DNA of 64,000 nucleotides, from the NCBI RefSeq assembly GCF_039555335.1, contig NW_027305503.1:973501-1037500 (forward strand), read 5' to 3'. The position numbers and the translations under genes were made by a program. The stretch is from Amphiura filiformis. Lineage: Eukaryota; Echinodermata; Ophiuroidea; Amphilepidida; Amphiuridae. Each line of letters starts with the position of its first letter. The first letter of the stretch is position 1. Positions 47,287 to 58,817 of the stretch are shown one piece after another. The notes beneath the pieces were generated by a model, which saw only the letters and a program-made list of their open reading frames with translations, was not told the DNA's origin and ran no database searches.

Positions 47287-47437
47287 ATGGCAGCTTCAGT
47301 GGTAGGCGTTCCTGTTCCGAGCTCCCGGGTCAATCCTGACATACAGAAGGAAAGAAACACAGCCACATTTGATCCATTACATCTTACGTATGTACTAGAT
47401 GGAGGGAAGGATAGGACACAAAGAAGGCGCTATGTGG
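47287..47437 (+). CDS. ACOX1: Peroxisomal acyl-CoA oxidase, first coding exon (partial gene)
   Basis: The ATG in CAACATGG context opens MAASVVGVPVPSSR, then NPDIQKERNTATFDPLHLTY and VLDGGKDRTQRRR. This matches the conserved start of acyl-CoA oxidase 1 (NPD-.RER..A.F....LT..LDG...-.RRR). The exon ends before GTATGT (47438) in phase 1, leaving a G that could begin the expected Glu codon after the RRR block. The enzyme is the FAD-dependent first step of peroxisomal beta-oxidation, making H2O2 and trans-2-enoyl-CoA. The FAD-binding and catalytic domains are encoded downstream and none is seen in the remaining 16.5 kb, so intron 1 is long. ACOX1 fits better than ACOX3 from memory of the N-terminus. 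No search was made. Confidence 0.85.
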
Positions 47438-48595
47438 GTATGTAGTTTTCTTTTATTTTGTACACAAAGTCAGAAGAAAGTTCGGCAAGGAAGGACATGG
47501 TGCAGAATTCTGCTACCGTACTTCAAATTGAAGTTCAATTTGTTCAAAAGCTCTAATACTTTACAGAATAAACGATAGGAATTTTTGTTTTTACTATCCT
47601 CTACCATGTGATACAGGTAGGTCCAATAAAAATATTGGACCTGCCTGTCGCCTTTCACACGGTTACGCATGCACGGTCATGCACGACGCGTCGGTTCATC
47701 ATGAATTGTCATACAATGCATGAATGTCATTGTCAATGATAATCAATACAATGAATACACATGATACATGTCAAAAACAATGATCAACATCATCATTACT
47801 AGTCACGATTATCGCACTTTCAGTTTCCCACGCGTTTGAACGGGAATTGGATTGCATACTTTTTCGATGTCTAGTGAGCAAATTTTTTCAATATTTTGAG
47901 AAAATGACGTCAAATTTTCTATTCTGTATTGTTTGGTAATATTGTCTTTTGCCAATAGTATGTTTAAAGTTGTAATTTTGTGTTTTTGATCGCAAAGATC
48001 GGATATTTTCGTTCCCGATTCAATTCTGAACCCTTAGCAAGGGTGCCGATTTCGCAGAACTTTGACGATAATTTTGCCTTTTGGACACTAAAATGCTTTC
48101 AACCGAGTCTTAAATTAGCAAGCACAATACGGTTGGTACCACTTTTATATACATTGATGAAATTTTAAAGATTTTTTTTCAAGTTTCTAACCGGCGCAAA
48201 TCGTTAAGTGTGTATTTCCCATTGACATCCAAAATGGCGTAAGCCAGTCCTCAATATACATAGAGTACGCGTATATAGGACTGTGGCAAGTTTAGTCTAC
48301 ATCATTACTATAGATTACATTACGTGTATTTACGTTAGAGGATACATGTACATTGTAGTAAAAAATAAAACTTCCTATCGTTTTTTTCATTCTTACATGT
48401 AGAACGTAGTCAGTTAAATATTATTCTACTAACATGACTAAACCCTGTTTTATTTAGCGAAAATTAACTCCCCTTTTTCTGAAATGAATGGAATTTGTTT
48501 GTAAGGTTCTGTTTTAGTTGCATGTGCTGTGATCTCATTCACATATTATTATAGAACATACATTACTTCATACTCGCGCTCAGTGTTCGAAATAT
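47438..48595 (+). other. Start of ACOX1-like intron 1
   Basis: Begins GTATGT. Contains a perfect hairpin at 47614-47647 and otherwise unique-looking sequence. I saw no second exon. Confidence 0.5.
47614..47647. repeat. Perfect 14-bp stem hairpin
   Basis: CAGGTAGGTCCAAT, a 6-base AAAAAT loop, and ATTGGACCTGCCTG. One arm pairs with the other nearly perfectly. Lies in the ACOX1-like intron. It may be a small element or an RNA hairpin; size alone cannot decide. Confidence 0.6.
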
Positions 48596-48718
48596 GTCAG
48601 TCCATGTCAAATCAACCAATTTTCTGAAAAGTTCCCAGGTGACCCTCTCAGATTTTGATGAAATTCCATCAGAATAATCTTTTGTGGCCACAATGCACCC
48701 ATACAAAAATTTGGCTTC

Positions 48719-48722
48719 ATAG
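48719..48722. repeat. Target-site duplication ATAG (left)
   Basis: The four bases before the 5' LTR equal the four after the 3' LTR (59413-59416), the typical 4-bp duplication of a Ty3/gypsy integration. Confidence 0.85.
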
Positions 48723-49229
48723 TGAAACGGAGAGCCAAAATGCGATTTCAGATTTTTGGCCTGTTTTTAAGCTTACCTCCCGTGTAGCTCCGTGTGTTGT
48801 CAATGGCGAATTCAGCTCTTGTCAAATTCATATTTAGAGAAAAGTCACGATGCTCACGTGTTCGTGGTAGTTTTTGATTGTTATTATGCATCTAAAATGA
48901 TTGCATGGCTCTGCACAAGGTATATTTTTGTAAAAATTTGGATTTGTTTACCTGCCGATCGCCTGTTTTTGTCGAGTGTTGAAAATACGGCAGAGAAAAT
49001 TTGTCATGTCGTACGTGCGAAATTGGCTTAAAATTTTACTATTTCCGTTAGTATTGTACAGAGATCTTATAATATTGTGTAAATAATTATGTCAGGAACA
49101 AAATAAGGTATTACATACCGTCTACGAGTAAATATTGAGGACAAAATTCAGGTTTTTCTTGTTTGTTTACAGAATTTTGGATTTCAACATTTTAAAACTT
49201 GCCGGCCATCAATCGTCTGCTTTACGTAA

Positions 49230-50290
49230 GGTCGTGCGCCATGAATTGGGGGCCAAATGCGTTACATACTAAAAAATTGAACAATTTACATGTTTTTGTA
49301 CTTAGACTGATCTAATTCATAAACTGTTCATCAAAACCCTATAAAATTATATATCACTGTAAAGCTTAGGGTACCAGGAATACACATGTACAAACAATTG
49401 GTCAATATACAGGGTGCCACAAATGTCATATAGGGTGGAAAAGTTAAATTTTGGTTCAAAAAGTACACACTTTTGTTCCTCTCTTATTTACTAACATAAA
49501 TACCTGTTCTGCTAAAACCTTTTTAGATGTGCTTATAACATTGTAGGCTTCCAAAAAAAGCAAACTTGTAATGTTGAGTTATGTTGCCCAACTGAGATAC
49601 AGGGTGTTCAAAAGTCGTACATAATTTTTATGATTTTTATTACATAATCAATCACAACTTTTTTCCTTCATGACCTACACAAAAACCAATGGCATATTTG
49701 AATTCCTCATCAAATTTCCATCTAAAAAATGTAAACTTTTACAGCAGTAGGGCAACTCCTTCAAGAAATAACCCCTTTGGAACATTTCGGAGCATAAATG
49801 AATACTTAACACAGTAACATATAGGAAATGCATAGAACCCATGACACAGAATGCAGCACACTTGTAACAAATTAACTTAGCTTGGAGTAAAACTGGTCAC
49901 ATTTGAAACTAGACATAAATACCAAAACAATGATACATAATCCATCTCAATACATTGCTGGGTTATGAAGTTACAGTCAAGAATATATTTGTGAGGCGCT
50001 AGAAATCAACATTCCCTATACTTTAACACATGCCTCAACCGTAGGATCCTCAACCGTAGGATCCTCCACCCCTGACTTCACATCGTTTGGATTGCAATAT
50101 CTCAAGAAGTAAATAAAATGTGAAGTTCTTTCTTTCCACAATTTGAGCTAGATAAATAAGCAACAAAATGAGACCAACACTAGTTCAGTACCCCTCTCCA
50201 TTCTTGAGATCTAGGACAAAATGTCCGGAATAAAATGAAAAAATGTAACACCTCCACCTTTTCCAATACCCCAATTCATGACGCACGACC
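49230..50290. mobile_element. MITE in the 5' LTR
   Basis: Inverted ends GGTCGTGCGCCATGAATTGG and CCAATTCATGACGCACGACC. The 3' LTR lacks it and reads straight through CTTTACGTAAACAAG. The target is GTAA (49226-49229, 50291-50294), or TA if the terminal base is assigned to the element. The interior contains ACAGGGTG phrases similar to those in the sister MITE at 57770. Noncoding. Confidence 0.9.
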
Positions 50291-50620
50291 GTAAACAAGT
50301 TTTCCTAAAAATTGTAAATTTCCTTAAAAACGACTTTTGTTGATCAAACTTTGGATTATTTAAGATGTAATTGTTTAAGGATGTAGAATTTTAAGATAAT
50401 TTTGAGTATTTTCACGTTTTACGTGGTCAAAAAGGGGGTCATCAGTTTGATTCCTGATTTAAAAACACTTTAGCATTTGTTCTAGTTATTAAATTGTTGA
50501 TTTCGTCATGTTCAAATCTTTTGAAAGTGAGCGCCTGGCGGAGTGACTGCGCGATATCCATAGTAACGACTTACGCTTTGAACGCAGCCGCCAAAGGTTC
50601 CATGAACGCGTTCAGGAGAG

Positions 50621-50630
50621 TATATAAAGG
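50621..50630 (+). promoter_or_regulatory. TATA box of the 5' LTR
   Basis: TATATAAAGG, conserved at 57556-57565 in the other LTR. It is the likely Pol II promoter of the retrotransposon, setting U3 upstream and R/U5 downstream. Confidence 0.65.
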
Positions 50631-51429
50631 CCGTGCACGACGCGAATTAATCAGATTGCTTGGTGGACAATTAGTCCACCCACGAACCCTGAAAGGGAAA
50701 CCGCAGGGTAAGCACTGCCAACCAAAGCAAATACGCCCTACTCTGGAGCTCAGATTGAGCTAGGGGCAGCTTGGCTACCACAATAGTGGCGACACCAGGG
50801 TGTTATGCACTCCGGTGATTTGGCCTAGCGCCTATGCCTAATCTGTGCAAGTGACTTGCCGCACACATGCACAAGTCCAATGGAAAATTATGCACTGTAT
50901 TTATGTGCATTCATTGTTGCATGGCAAGCTCGTATTTGGTGTACAGGCATGGATACTCTGTAGTAGGCCTACTAGGCCTTGGCCTAGCCTACGACTATGT
51001 CATGTGATGACAGATTCTGTTGATTAAATTGTATTTTTATGCTTCTTGATTATTCAAGCAGATAGTATATTCGACAGCATTTATTGGTAATTCATTTGGA
51101 TTTAAAAGAGAGAAATAAGGAAATATCGTCATGATCATCAACAGAGATTGTGTATTTACCTGTATTAACTTGTATTTATGTTGTGATGTGATAAGACAAA
51201 TATGAAAGCAAAATAACAATACAAGATATAACAAAAGAAGCAAATATAAAACAGAATTGTCAAGTCTCATTTTTACCTGTTACTTCTCCTTTCATGCATC
51301 ACTGATTCAACATGTCTTGGGGAGAATTCTAGTCTTTGATACTACGCTACCACTTGTATGTTTAGAAGGCTAGTCTTCTCCACCAGTCGTTTATAAAAGT
51401 ATTAGGGGCAAGCTCGGTCCCGTTACAAC

Positions 51430-51447
51430 TGGTGTCTGGCGGTAGGA
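51430..51447 (+). other. Putative primer-binding site
   Basis: TGGTGTCTGGCGGTAGGA starts two bases after the 5' LTR. TGG complements a tRNA CCA end. The first seven bases would fit a tRNA-Leu 3' end, but the rest matches poorly, so the primer tRNA is uncertain. Confidence 0.5.
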
Positions 51448-51486
51448 TAATTCAAAATTTTAACAGATTTTGGCTCACGATTTATT

Positions 51487-52743
51487 ATGGCAGCGACTGA
51501 AGATAGTGTTGATACTTCTCCAACCGATACCAGCTCAGAAATATTAGCTGGTGATGAATTTAGTGTTCATGAAAGTGATGAGTCAGTGAGAAGTAGGCCT
51601 AAACTTTCTAGCAATGACACTCAGCCTGGAGTAAAAATAAAGCCTCAAACTTACGATGGGACCACTTCCTGGTCAGACTATTTGATACAATTCAAAATTG
51701 TTGCTGAATGGAATAAATGGAATGATTATACCAAAGCCATTTGTTTAGCAACTAGTCTAAGAGGTGTTGCTCAGAGCATACTGGGATATTTGGATCCGAC
51801 TGAACGGCGTGATTACCACTCACTTGTGGCCTGTTTGAACCTGAGGTTTGGAACCGAAAATCAGGAAGAGCTATTCTGGGTGAAACTCAATAACAGAGTA
51901 AGGCACCCAAACGAGTCATTACCTGACCTAGCTCACAACATCAGGAAGTTAGTCAAACTAGCTTTACCAACAATACCAAGTCCTTTCTCACAGGAGATAG
52001 CAAAGAAATACTTTATAAGTGCTATCAGAGAAAGCGAGTTATGGTTAAACATCCTGCGTGCAAAACCTGTTACTTTTGATGATGCAATTAAGTTTGCAGT
52101 GGAAACTGAAGCATTTTACAAAGCTGAAAAGTACAGGAAGCATCAAAATGATGCTTTTGCAGATGGAATTGCTAAAGGGCAATTTGAAGATGAGAAGGAT
52201 AATGAACTTACGAGAGTCAATTCACAGAAGACTGGAAGATCATCGAGAAACAACCGGAAGTCTCCCTCATCACAAATGCGAGCCAGGAGAAGGTTAGCTT
52301 TCTTAAAGATCCAGAAAAAGTTAACCAGGCCGCATGCTCCCTTAATTGGGAAAGACTGTGATGATACATCCTGCCAAATGGCATGCTCAAGCAGTTCAAA
52401 GAAGAAAGGGAGGACTCGGAAGTCTCCATCATCTAGAAGGCGAGCCAGGAGACGATTAGCTGTAAGGTTAACTGGTGGTCAGGACACTCCCTTGATAAAT
52501 GGGGAAGACTGCCAACTAGCAGGTACCCCGAGTGATAATCAGACGGTATTAGTTGACCGTATAGGCGTAGGTGAATGGAATTCATCTGGTCAATACGCCG
52601 ACACTCTGAGAAAGTTGTCATCTCAGATGAGTCTTTGGAAGAGGTCAGCCATGTTACTTGATGACGGTCATGATGGTATAGGCACACAATCGGGCCTATG
52701 CACCAACTCATTGGCACCAGGAGACTTGCCATCATCAGAATGA
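51487..52743 (+). CDS. Ty3/gypsy-type Gag (LTR retrotransposon)
   Basis: A 418-residue frame starting 60 bp after the 5' LTR. Residues about 50-215 form the Gag core: KPQTYDGTTSWSDYLIQF, then LATSLRGVAQSILGYL, ERRDYHSLVACLNLRFG and SLPDLAHNIRKLVKLA, the usual capsid-like pattern of animal gypsy elements. The C-terminal third has a duplicated basic block, KSPSSQMRARRRLA (about residue 258) and KSPSSRRRARRRLA (about residue 312), in place of a CCHC zinc knuckle. That block could bind RNA. The frame ends at TGA 52741-52743 with no pol frame following. The start is the first ATG and fits the context. Its openness in an otherwise noncoding element suggests it is or was recently functional. Confidence 0.9.
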   Translation: MAATEDSVDTSPTDTSSEILAGDEFSVHESDESVRSRPKLSSNDTQPGVKIKPQTYDGTTSWSDYLIQFKIVAEWNKWNDYTKAICLATSLRGVAQSILGYLDPTERRDYHSLVACLNLRFGTENQEELFWVKLNNRVRHPNESLPDLAHNIRKLVKLALPTIPSPFSQEIAKKYFISAIRESELWLNILRAKPVTFDDAIKFAVETEAFYKAEKYRKHQNDAFADGIAKGQFEDEKDNELTRVNSQKTGRSSRNNRKSPSSQMRARRRLAFLKIQKKLTRPHAPLIGKDCDDTSCQMACSSSSKKKGRTRKSPSSRRRARRRLAVRLTGGQDTPLINGEDCQLAGTPSDNQTVLVDRIGVGEWNSSGQYADTLRKLSSQMSLWKRSAMLLDDGHDGIGTQSGLCTNSLAPGDLPSSE

Positions 52744-53649
52744 TTCTGGTAGAGTGACCAGTTATCATGATCATGCAGACATATATGATGTCTGATGGTA
52801 TATATAATTTGTAAATAGCTTTACGAGGAAGATTCAAGGAGACGAAAGTTATCGTGTTTATGGGATAATGATATGCGGAAAAGCCCTCGCCAGATAGTCA
52901 TTGATCCTTGTGGTGTATGAAGTCCGGAAAAGGGCTCACCGACGTCTTGCACTGCCTGCTCATAGCTCCTTGCCGCTAAAATAATAAAATTACTGTTTTA
53001 TGAAGTTGAAGTCCGGTATAGGCCTTGCCGACATCATCATCATATAAACGTGTTTTATAGCGGATTGTCTACTCTACATGTAGACCCTGTATATAAAAAT
53101 TGTTTTCACTAGTTGAAATTGTTATTATGTAAGCATAATAACTCGACTCTGAGAGGAACAGCCTCCCATAAAAAAAAAAACACTTCATGAATGAAATTTT
53201 ATTTCAGCCAAAACGTGATTAGAAGTTTGATATGACTTTACTGACTGCAGCGGTATTGACATGACAATCTTTTGATCAAGTTTTGTCTCTGTGAAATTCT
53301 TGTTCTTTTAAAAGAGCATTTCTGGATTTCTTAATTTAGATAAAGTGAAAGACACGTCACTTTATTTCGATGCAACTGTTATTCTTAAAATCATTTGGAA
53401 TGATGGACATGCTTGGAGACATCACCATGAAAAAAATGGACAGTGTTGACTGTCGGGCACTCATGGTGTTTTACATGAGATTTCATGCCTTAATTCTGAA
53501 TTGAATGTCAGATTTTGAAGATTACGAAGACAGATGAAGAAAAACAAAATGAAGATGGAGATGGCTACAGTGGTAAACATACATCGATTTCAAGCCTACA
53601 ATAATGGTTGCTTCATTGAATAACCATTAGGTCTGTACGTGCTATCTAC
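52744..53649 (+). other. Retrotransposon internal region after gag
   Basis: No protease or reverse transcriptase motif in any frame. Two similar phrases of AAGTCCGG...GCCGACRTC type lie near 52920 and 53009, and GCGGAAAAGCCCTCGCCAG near 52875 is related. These may be structural or packaging sequence in a gag-only element. Confidence 0.45.
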
Positions 53650-53652
53650 TGA

Positions 53653-55544
53653 CACTGCTGTTCAAAAGTAACTCATTTTGGAAAATGGATCTCATTTTGT
53701 AATCATCTCAAATTGAATAGAATTGAGACACAATTTGAGATCAAATATGAGATCCAATTGGAGTGTTAAATTGAGATATAATCCACCCAATTAGTTTTAT
53801 TGGGTGCTAACTATTATGGTTTGTGAAGTATGGTTATGTATGGAACCAAGTACCCAGTGTCTGGACTTCTCATGGTCAAGTATATTAGGTTCATGGTCTT
53901 TTGTAAACAACCAATTCATGCTTCTTGTTCTGTGTCCCCAAACAAGGTCAACCCTCTGATGTTGAATGAATTTTTACATAGACTCTAAATTTAGAGTCTC
54001 AGACTCTAAATTTAGAGTCTCAGTCTATGATTTTTAGTAAACTATTAGTAACTTCAAAAGTTTTTTCAGCTTTTCTCCAGTTTTAACTTAAAAGTTTGAG
54101 GGGAGGGGGGGGGGGGGGGAATTGAAAAAAAATCTTTATCAAATTTGTAGGGAAAAAATAGAGAATGTAATTTTTACTGTTTCAGAAGTAAGTGTTAGCC
54201 GAGAATGTGATCATAAATTTTATGTACACATTCCTACAGAACAGTGGTTTCATTTAACTCTTGAGCACCAACATTGAGTGAAAAATATGTCAGGTAATTT
54301 TAAAGGCATATATTGGAATGTCATCTTTCCCTGGGTAAGATCTGATACCAGGCCAGCCCATGGCCAGAGGGTAACATGAGTAGGTTTGTTTCACCTTGAA
54401 GGCAAGGATAGTCTTGCTAATATGGGCTAACTTTCCCCTAGGCCATCCAATATGCCATGAATTAGTAGGACTACAACTGGATCTATTTGTCAGTTTATAC
54501 TCCTATTTCCACATCTGTTAATTTTATATGGGCCTTTAAGTGCCAAATAAAAAACAAGTAGGACTAATGCAAAATAATTTGCACAAAACAACAGTATAGG
54601 CCTACTCATTTAGCAAACTAAGTTATAGGAATATCCAGCAGGATAGTTGGTTTCAGTTTGTTTGCTAACTACATGTACTAGTATTTAAAAATTAAAAAAA
54701 TTAAAATAAAAGAGTTTGTAAGGGGCTGTGCAATAATTATGAGCCATGGGGGAGGGTAAAATTGGGGGGGGGGCAAGAAATTTTTGGCGAGCCGAAAGGG
54801 GGGGGCAAGCAATTTTTGGCAAGCCGAGAGGGGGGGGGCAAGCGATTTTTGGCACGCATTCACGGGGCACCTTTTTAATAAAATGCTTTTAAAAGGCTTA
54901 GGAAAACGGTACGGAAACGCTTAAATATGCAAATTTTCCTGCTACTGCGCCAAGAACATACATCTAGACCATTTAAAGTTTGGAATTTGGGATCCCAAAA
55001 ATTTGGCATGTTCAAGGGGGGGGGGGGCAAAGAATTTGTGGCGGGCCGAGAGGGGGGGGCGATTTTTGGCGGGCCGAGAGGGGGGGCAAGCGATTTTTGG
55101 CGAGCCGTTCGGAAAATTTACCCCCCCCGGGGGGCTGATAATTATTGCACAGCCCCTAATGAGGAAATAATTCATCACAGAGAAAACTGAAACAAAATCC
55201 TGATAATGTGGGATACATAAATATGATCAATAACATACTGATATAAGTGGTATTGACCTTGTCTTCTTGGCAGAGAAACATGATTAATTTCCAAGCACAA
55301 AATTCCCAATGCTACTTAAATTGGAGCAATTAGGAGCTCTGTCAAAATACAATTTTGGTGATCCCCATCCAACTTCTTTGACCATGAGATGACAAACATT
55401 TTGTACTAAGCACCAATAGGGTGATAATGGATCTCATATTGGTACTCAAATTCATTCTCAAATTGCATCTCAATTCTATCCAATTTGAGACGATTTTCAA
55501 AATGAGATCCATTTTCCAAAATGAGATAGTTCTGTACAACAGTG
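53653..55544. mobile_element. CACTG-ended foldback element in the retrotransposon
   Basis: Starts CACTGCTGTTCA and ends TGTACAACAGTG, with a TGA duplication (53650-53652, 55545-55547). The arms share AACTCATTTTGGAAAATGG-type sequence and GAATAGAATTGAGA. CACTG ends with a 3-bp target fit CACTA/EnSpm-like elements, though this rests on ends alone. The 1892-bp interior holds a G-rich MITE and no transposase. Confidence 0.75.
54722..55156. mobile_element. G-rich PIF/Harbinger-type MITE (TAA-flanked)
   Basis: Ends GGGGCTGTGCAATAATTA and TAATTATTGCACAGCCCC with TAA at 54719-54721 and 55157-55159. Both halves carry units of GCAAGCGATTTTTGGCGAGC followed by G runs of 7-12, at about 54770-54850 and 55040-55110. 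It is the innermost layer of the nest. Long G runs make exact length uncertain. Confidence 0.8.
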
Positions 55545-55547
55545 TGA

Positions 55548-56704
55548 AGATAGCAATAAGTTTTGTCGTACGGCATGTGCTCTTAAGAAGATTAGCAAAT
55601 GAAAATCAACTAGATCTCATCATCTGTTTTCTTACTGATACTGTTGAGACATCACCTCGGGCTGGTTATGCAAGGTTATGCAGATCTTTTGATTTTGGAA
55701 CTCTGGTTGGTGCGACGGTGACTCACTGATTGCAGTCATGATGTTTTCAGAGCAATGTCAGGCTATGTAGGCCCATCGGCAACAGAAAATCAAGTTTCGC
55801 TCTTGGGTGGATTGCCAACTGAGAAAGTCTACATGGACTTAATAGAACTCAGGTGCATGAATGAATGGTAAAAGAGATATTTGACTAGTCAATGGTTATT
55901 CTTTACCAGGTCAAATGTTTTATTGGATGATGTATGGTTTCTTTACACCTTGCATAATTGATGTAACGGCGGCATGGCGATCAACATTTCCTCTCATGAT
56001 CGACGGTGAACCAATCTGGCAGTTTCTCATGAGAGTTGCGAAAGAGGTATGATAATGTAGATTCTCAGATGTTGAAGATATCGAACTGAAGACAAGGACA
56101 AGGTCCATCAGAAGAAAGGATGCGGAGGAATATAGAACTTTTAAAATATCTGAACTTAAATAAATTGATCGTTAATTGTTGGAAAAATTTAAAATGTTAA
56201 ACTAATGTTTTGTGTAACTTGATGCAGAGACAGACTTCTGTTCATTAGCTCGAAATTCAAGATTAAAACTGGTATTGTTCAATTGAAAATGAAATTGATG
56301 GAAATGTGCACCAAGGTGAATTAAATGGTTCCTGTAAATTAATATTTTATTGGTAAAGAAGAGTATGCATAAAAACCAGGTGATAAGTAATGATGCTGTG
56401 AAATAATTGTATAAAACTTGTAAACCTAATAATAATATAATTTGCATGTGAAATAGAGTTGTACTAGTATATAAAATGAAATTGTTTTTATAATGTATGT
56501 AGTTGTAAATCTGCCAAATAGCCAATTAATTTGGAAAAACTTTTTTTTGAGGTCACGACAATGTTATTGTCAGCCTGTCACCAAACAATGGTTGAGTGAA
56601 TTTACCTATGTTACTGCTAAAGTTTTGTCAAGGAAATGCTCTGATTTTTTATTGTAATTAAGTTAAATAATTATACATGTTACATTTCGGGACGAAATAG
56701 TCTC
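55548..56704 (+). other. Retrotransposon internal region before the polypurine tract
   Basis: No pol or env frame. Short frames only. The last bases (56690-56704) contain TTTCGGGACGAAATAGTCTC, like the 3' leader before the polypurine tract of gypsy elements. Confidence 0.5.
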
Positions 56705-56717
56705 GAAGAGGGGGTAG
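56705..56717 (+). other. Polypurine tract
   Basis: GAAGAGGGGGTAG immediately before the 3' LTR, the expected plus-strand primer site. Confidence 0.75.
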
Positions 56718-57555
56718 TGAAACGGAGAGCCAAAATGCGATTTCAGATTTTTGGCCTGTTTTTAAGCTTACCTCCCGTGTAGCTCCGTGTGTTGTCAATG
56801 GCGGAATTCAGCTCTTGTCAAATTCATATTTAGAGAAAAGTCACGATGCTCACGTGTTCGTGGTAGTTTTTGATTGTTATTATGCATCTAAAAATGATTG
56901 CATGGCTCTGCACAAGGTATATTTTTGTAAAAATTTGGATTTGTTTACCTGCCGATCGCCTGTTTTTGTCGAGTGTTGAAAATCGGCAGAGAAAATTTGT
57001 CATGTCGTGCGTGCGAAATTGGCTTAAAATTTTACTATTTCCGTTAGTATTGTACAGAGATCTTATAATATTGTGTAAATAATTATGTCAGGAACAAAAT
57101 AAGGTATTACATACCGTCTACGAGTAAATATTGAGGACAAAATTCAGGTTTTTCTTGTTTGTTTACAGAATTTTGGATTTCAACATTTTAAAACTTGCCG
57201 GCCATCAATCGTCTGCTTTACGTAAACAAGTTTTCCTAAAAATTGTAAATTTCCTTAAAAACGACTTTTGTTGATCAAACTTTGGATTATTTAAGATGTA
57301 ATTGTTTAAGGATGTAGAATTTTAAGATAATTTTGAGTATTTTCACGTTTTACGTGGTCAAAAGGGGTCATCAGTTTGATTCCTGATTTAAAAACACTTT
57401 AGCATTTGTTCTAGTTATTAAATTGTTGATTTCGTCATGTTCAAATCTTTTGCGAAAGTGGCGCCTGACGCGGAGTGACTGCGCGATATCCATAGTAACG
57501 GAGCTTACGCTTTGAACGCAGCCGCCAAAAGGTTCCATGAACGCGTTCAGGAGAG

Positions 57556-57565
57556 TATATAAAGG
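57556..57565 (+). promoter_or_regulatory. TATA box of the 3' LTR
   Basis: TATATAAAGG, equivalent to 50621. It could drive transcription into the flanking ACOX1-like intron. Confidence 0.6.
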
Positions 57566-57769
57566 CCGTGCACGACGCGAATTAATCAGATTGCTTGGTG
57601 GACAATTAGTCCACCCACGAACCCTGAAAGGGAAACCGCAGGGTAAGCACTGCCAACCAAAGCAAATACGCCCTACTCTGGAGCTCAGATTGAGCTAGGG
57701 GCAGCTTGGCTACCACAATAGTGGCGACACCAGGGTGTTATGCACTCCGGTGATTTGGCCTAGCGCCTA

Positions 57770-58817
57770 GGGTCGCATGTCACAAATAGATCACCCAAAA
57801 ATGGAGCAGCCGTAACATGAAAACGCTTTCTTCACACTTCAAGTTAGGTTTATTCTAAAAGTATAATACCTATTGTAGAAAGTTTGGTGTCATTTTGTAG
57901 ATAATTATGTTCTTTTTCAAATACAAAAAACCCCAAGTCAATTGGACAAGTACTTTGAGATTTATACCTCAATATGTAAGATGTGTCAATGGAGCAGCCG
58001 GTTCGGGAGAGCCGGTTCGGGCGAGCCCCATAGGGTTATACACAAAATTGTGAAAATATGGCAAACTTCAAACCTTTGTATCTTGAAAAGTACAACTCGC
58101 ATGGACCTCAAATTGCACATATATCATCCTGGATTGTAGATGTACCTCATAGTACATCAACTGTAACAAAAGATGTAACCAATTAATTGTCTAATTAAAT
58201 GCTAATTAAGACAGTTTTCCCTATATGTTACTGTACAAAGTGTGCATACTGTGCTCCGACATTTCTAAATGGACTATCTCTTGCCCGAGTCACCCTGCTA
58301 AATTCAAAAGAACACATATTTTTAAGGAAATTTGATGAGGAATTCAATTATGCTATTAGTTTTAGTGTCAGAAATGGAGGAAAAAAGTTTTGATTGAAAA
58401 ATGTCATAAAAATTGTGAAATTATTTTACAACTTTTGACCACCCTGTATGTTTAATGCAAGGGATACTAAACTCTTTCTTCCTAATTTGTTTGAAGGACC
58501 CATGCAATGTCTTTCTGAATCCATATTTATTTTGAACTACATAGCTTTTAGAAAAGGAAAAATATGGGGTTCACCATGACAAGAAAGATGCTAATTTTGT
58601 TGTTGTTCCACCCTGTATATTTCTCACCCACCCTGTATTATGATGTTATGCTTTGTTGATTTGGCATCCTTGTAATATAAGCTTTCCAGAAATATATACT
58701 TATAATGGTCTAAAATGTATTCATTAAAAGTTGTGTTGAATTGAATCAAAATTGGTGACATTTTTCTCATTTTACATCATGTTACACAAAAGATGACCAA
58801 TTCATGACATGCGACCC
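57770..58817. mobile_element. MITE in the 3' LTR
   Basis: Ends GGGTCGCATGTCAC and CATGACATGCGACCC with TA at 57768-57769 and 58818-58819. The 5' LTR reads through as GCGCCTATGCC. The termini resemble those of the MITE in the 5' LTR (GGTCG...ATGAATTGG), and both interiors carry CACCCTGTA phrases, so they are related families at different sites. Noncoding. Confidence 0.9.

Larger units (their letters stand above)
48723..51427 (+). repeat. 5' LTR (with inserted MITE)
   Basis: 2705 bp in total, of which 1061 bp plus the target bases is an inserted MITE (49230-50290). That leaves about 1.64 kb of LTR, the same as its 3' partner without its own MITE. TG...CA ends. A TATA box (TATATAAAGG) lies at 50621. 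Confidence 0.9.

Noticed and set aside
51037..51270. Minus-strand frame conserved between 51037-51270 and 59024-59281
   Set aside because: The two are the same part of the two LTR copies, so the identity comes from retrotransposition and is not evidence of coding.
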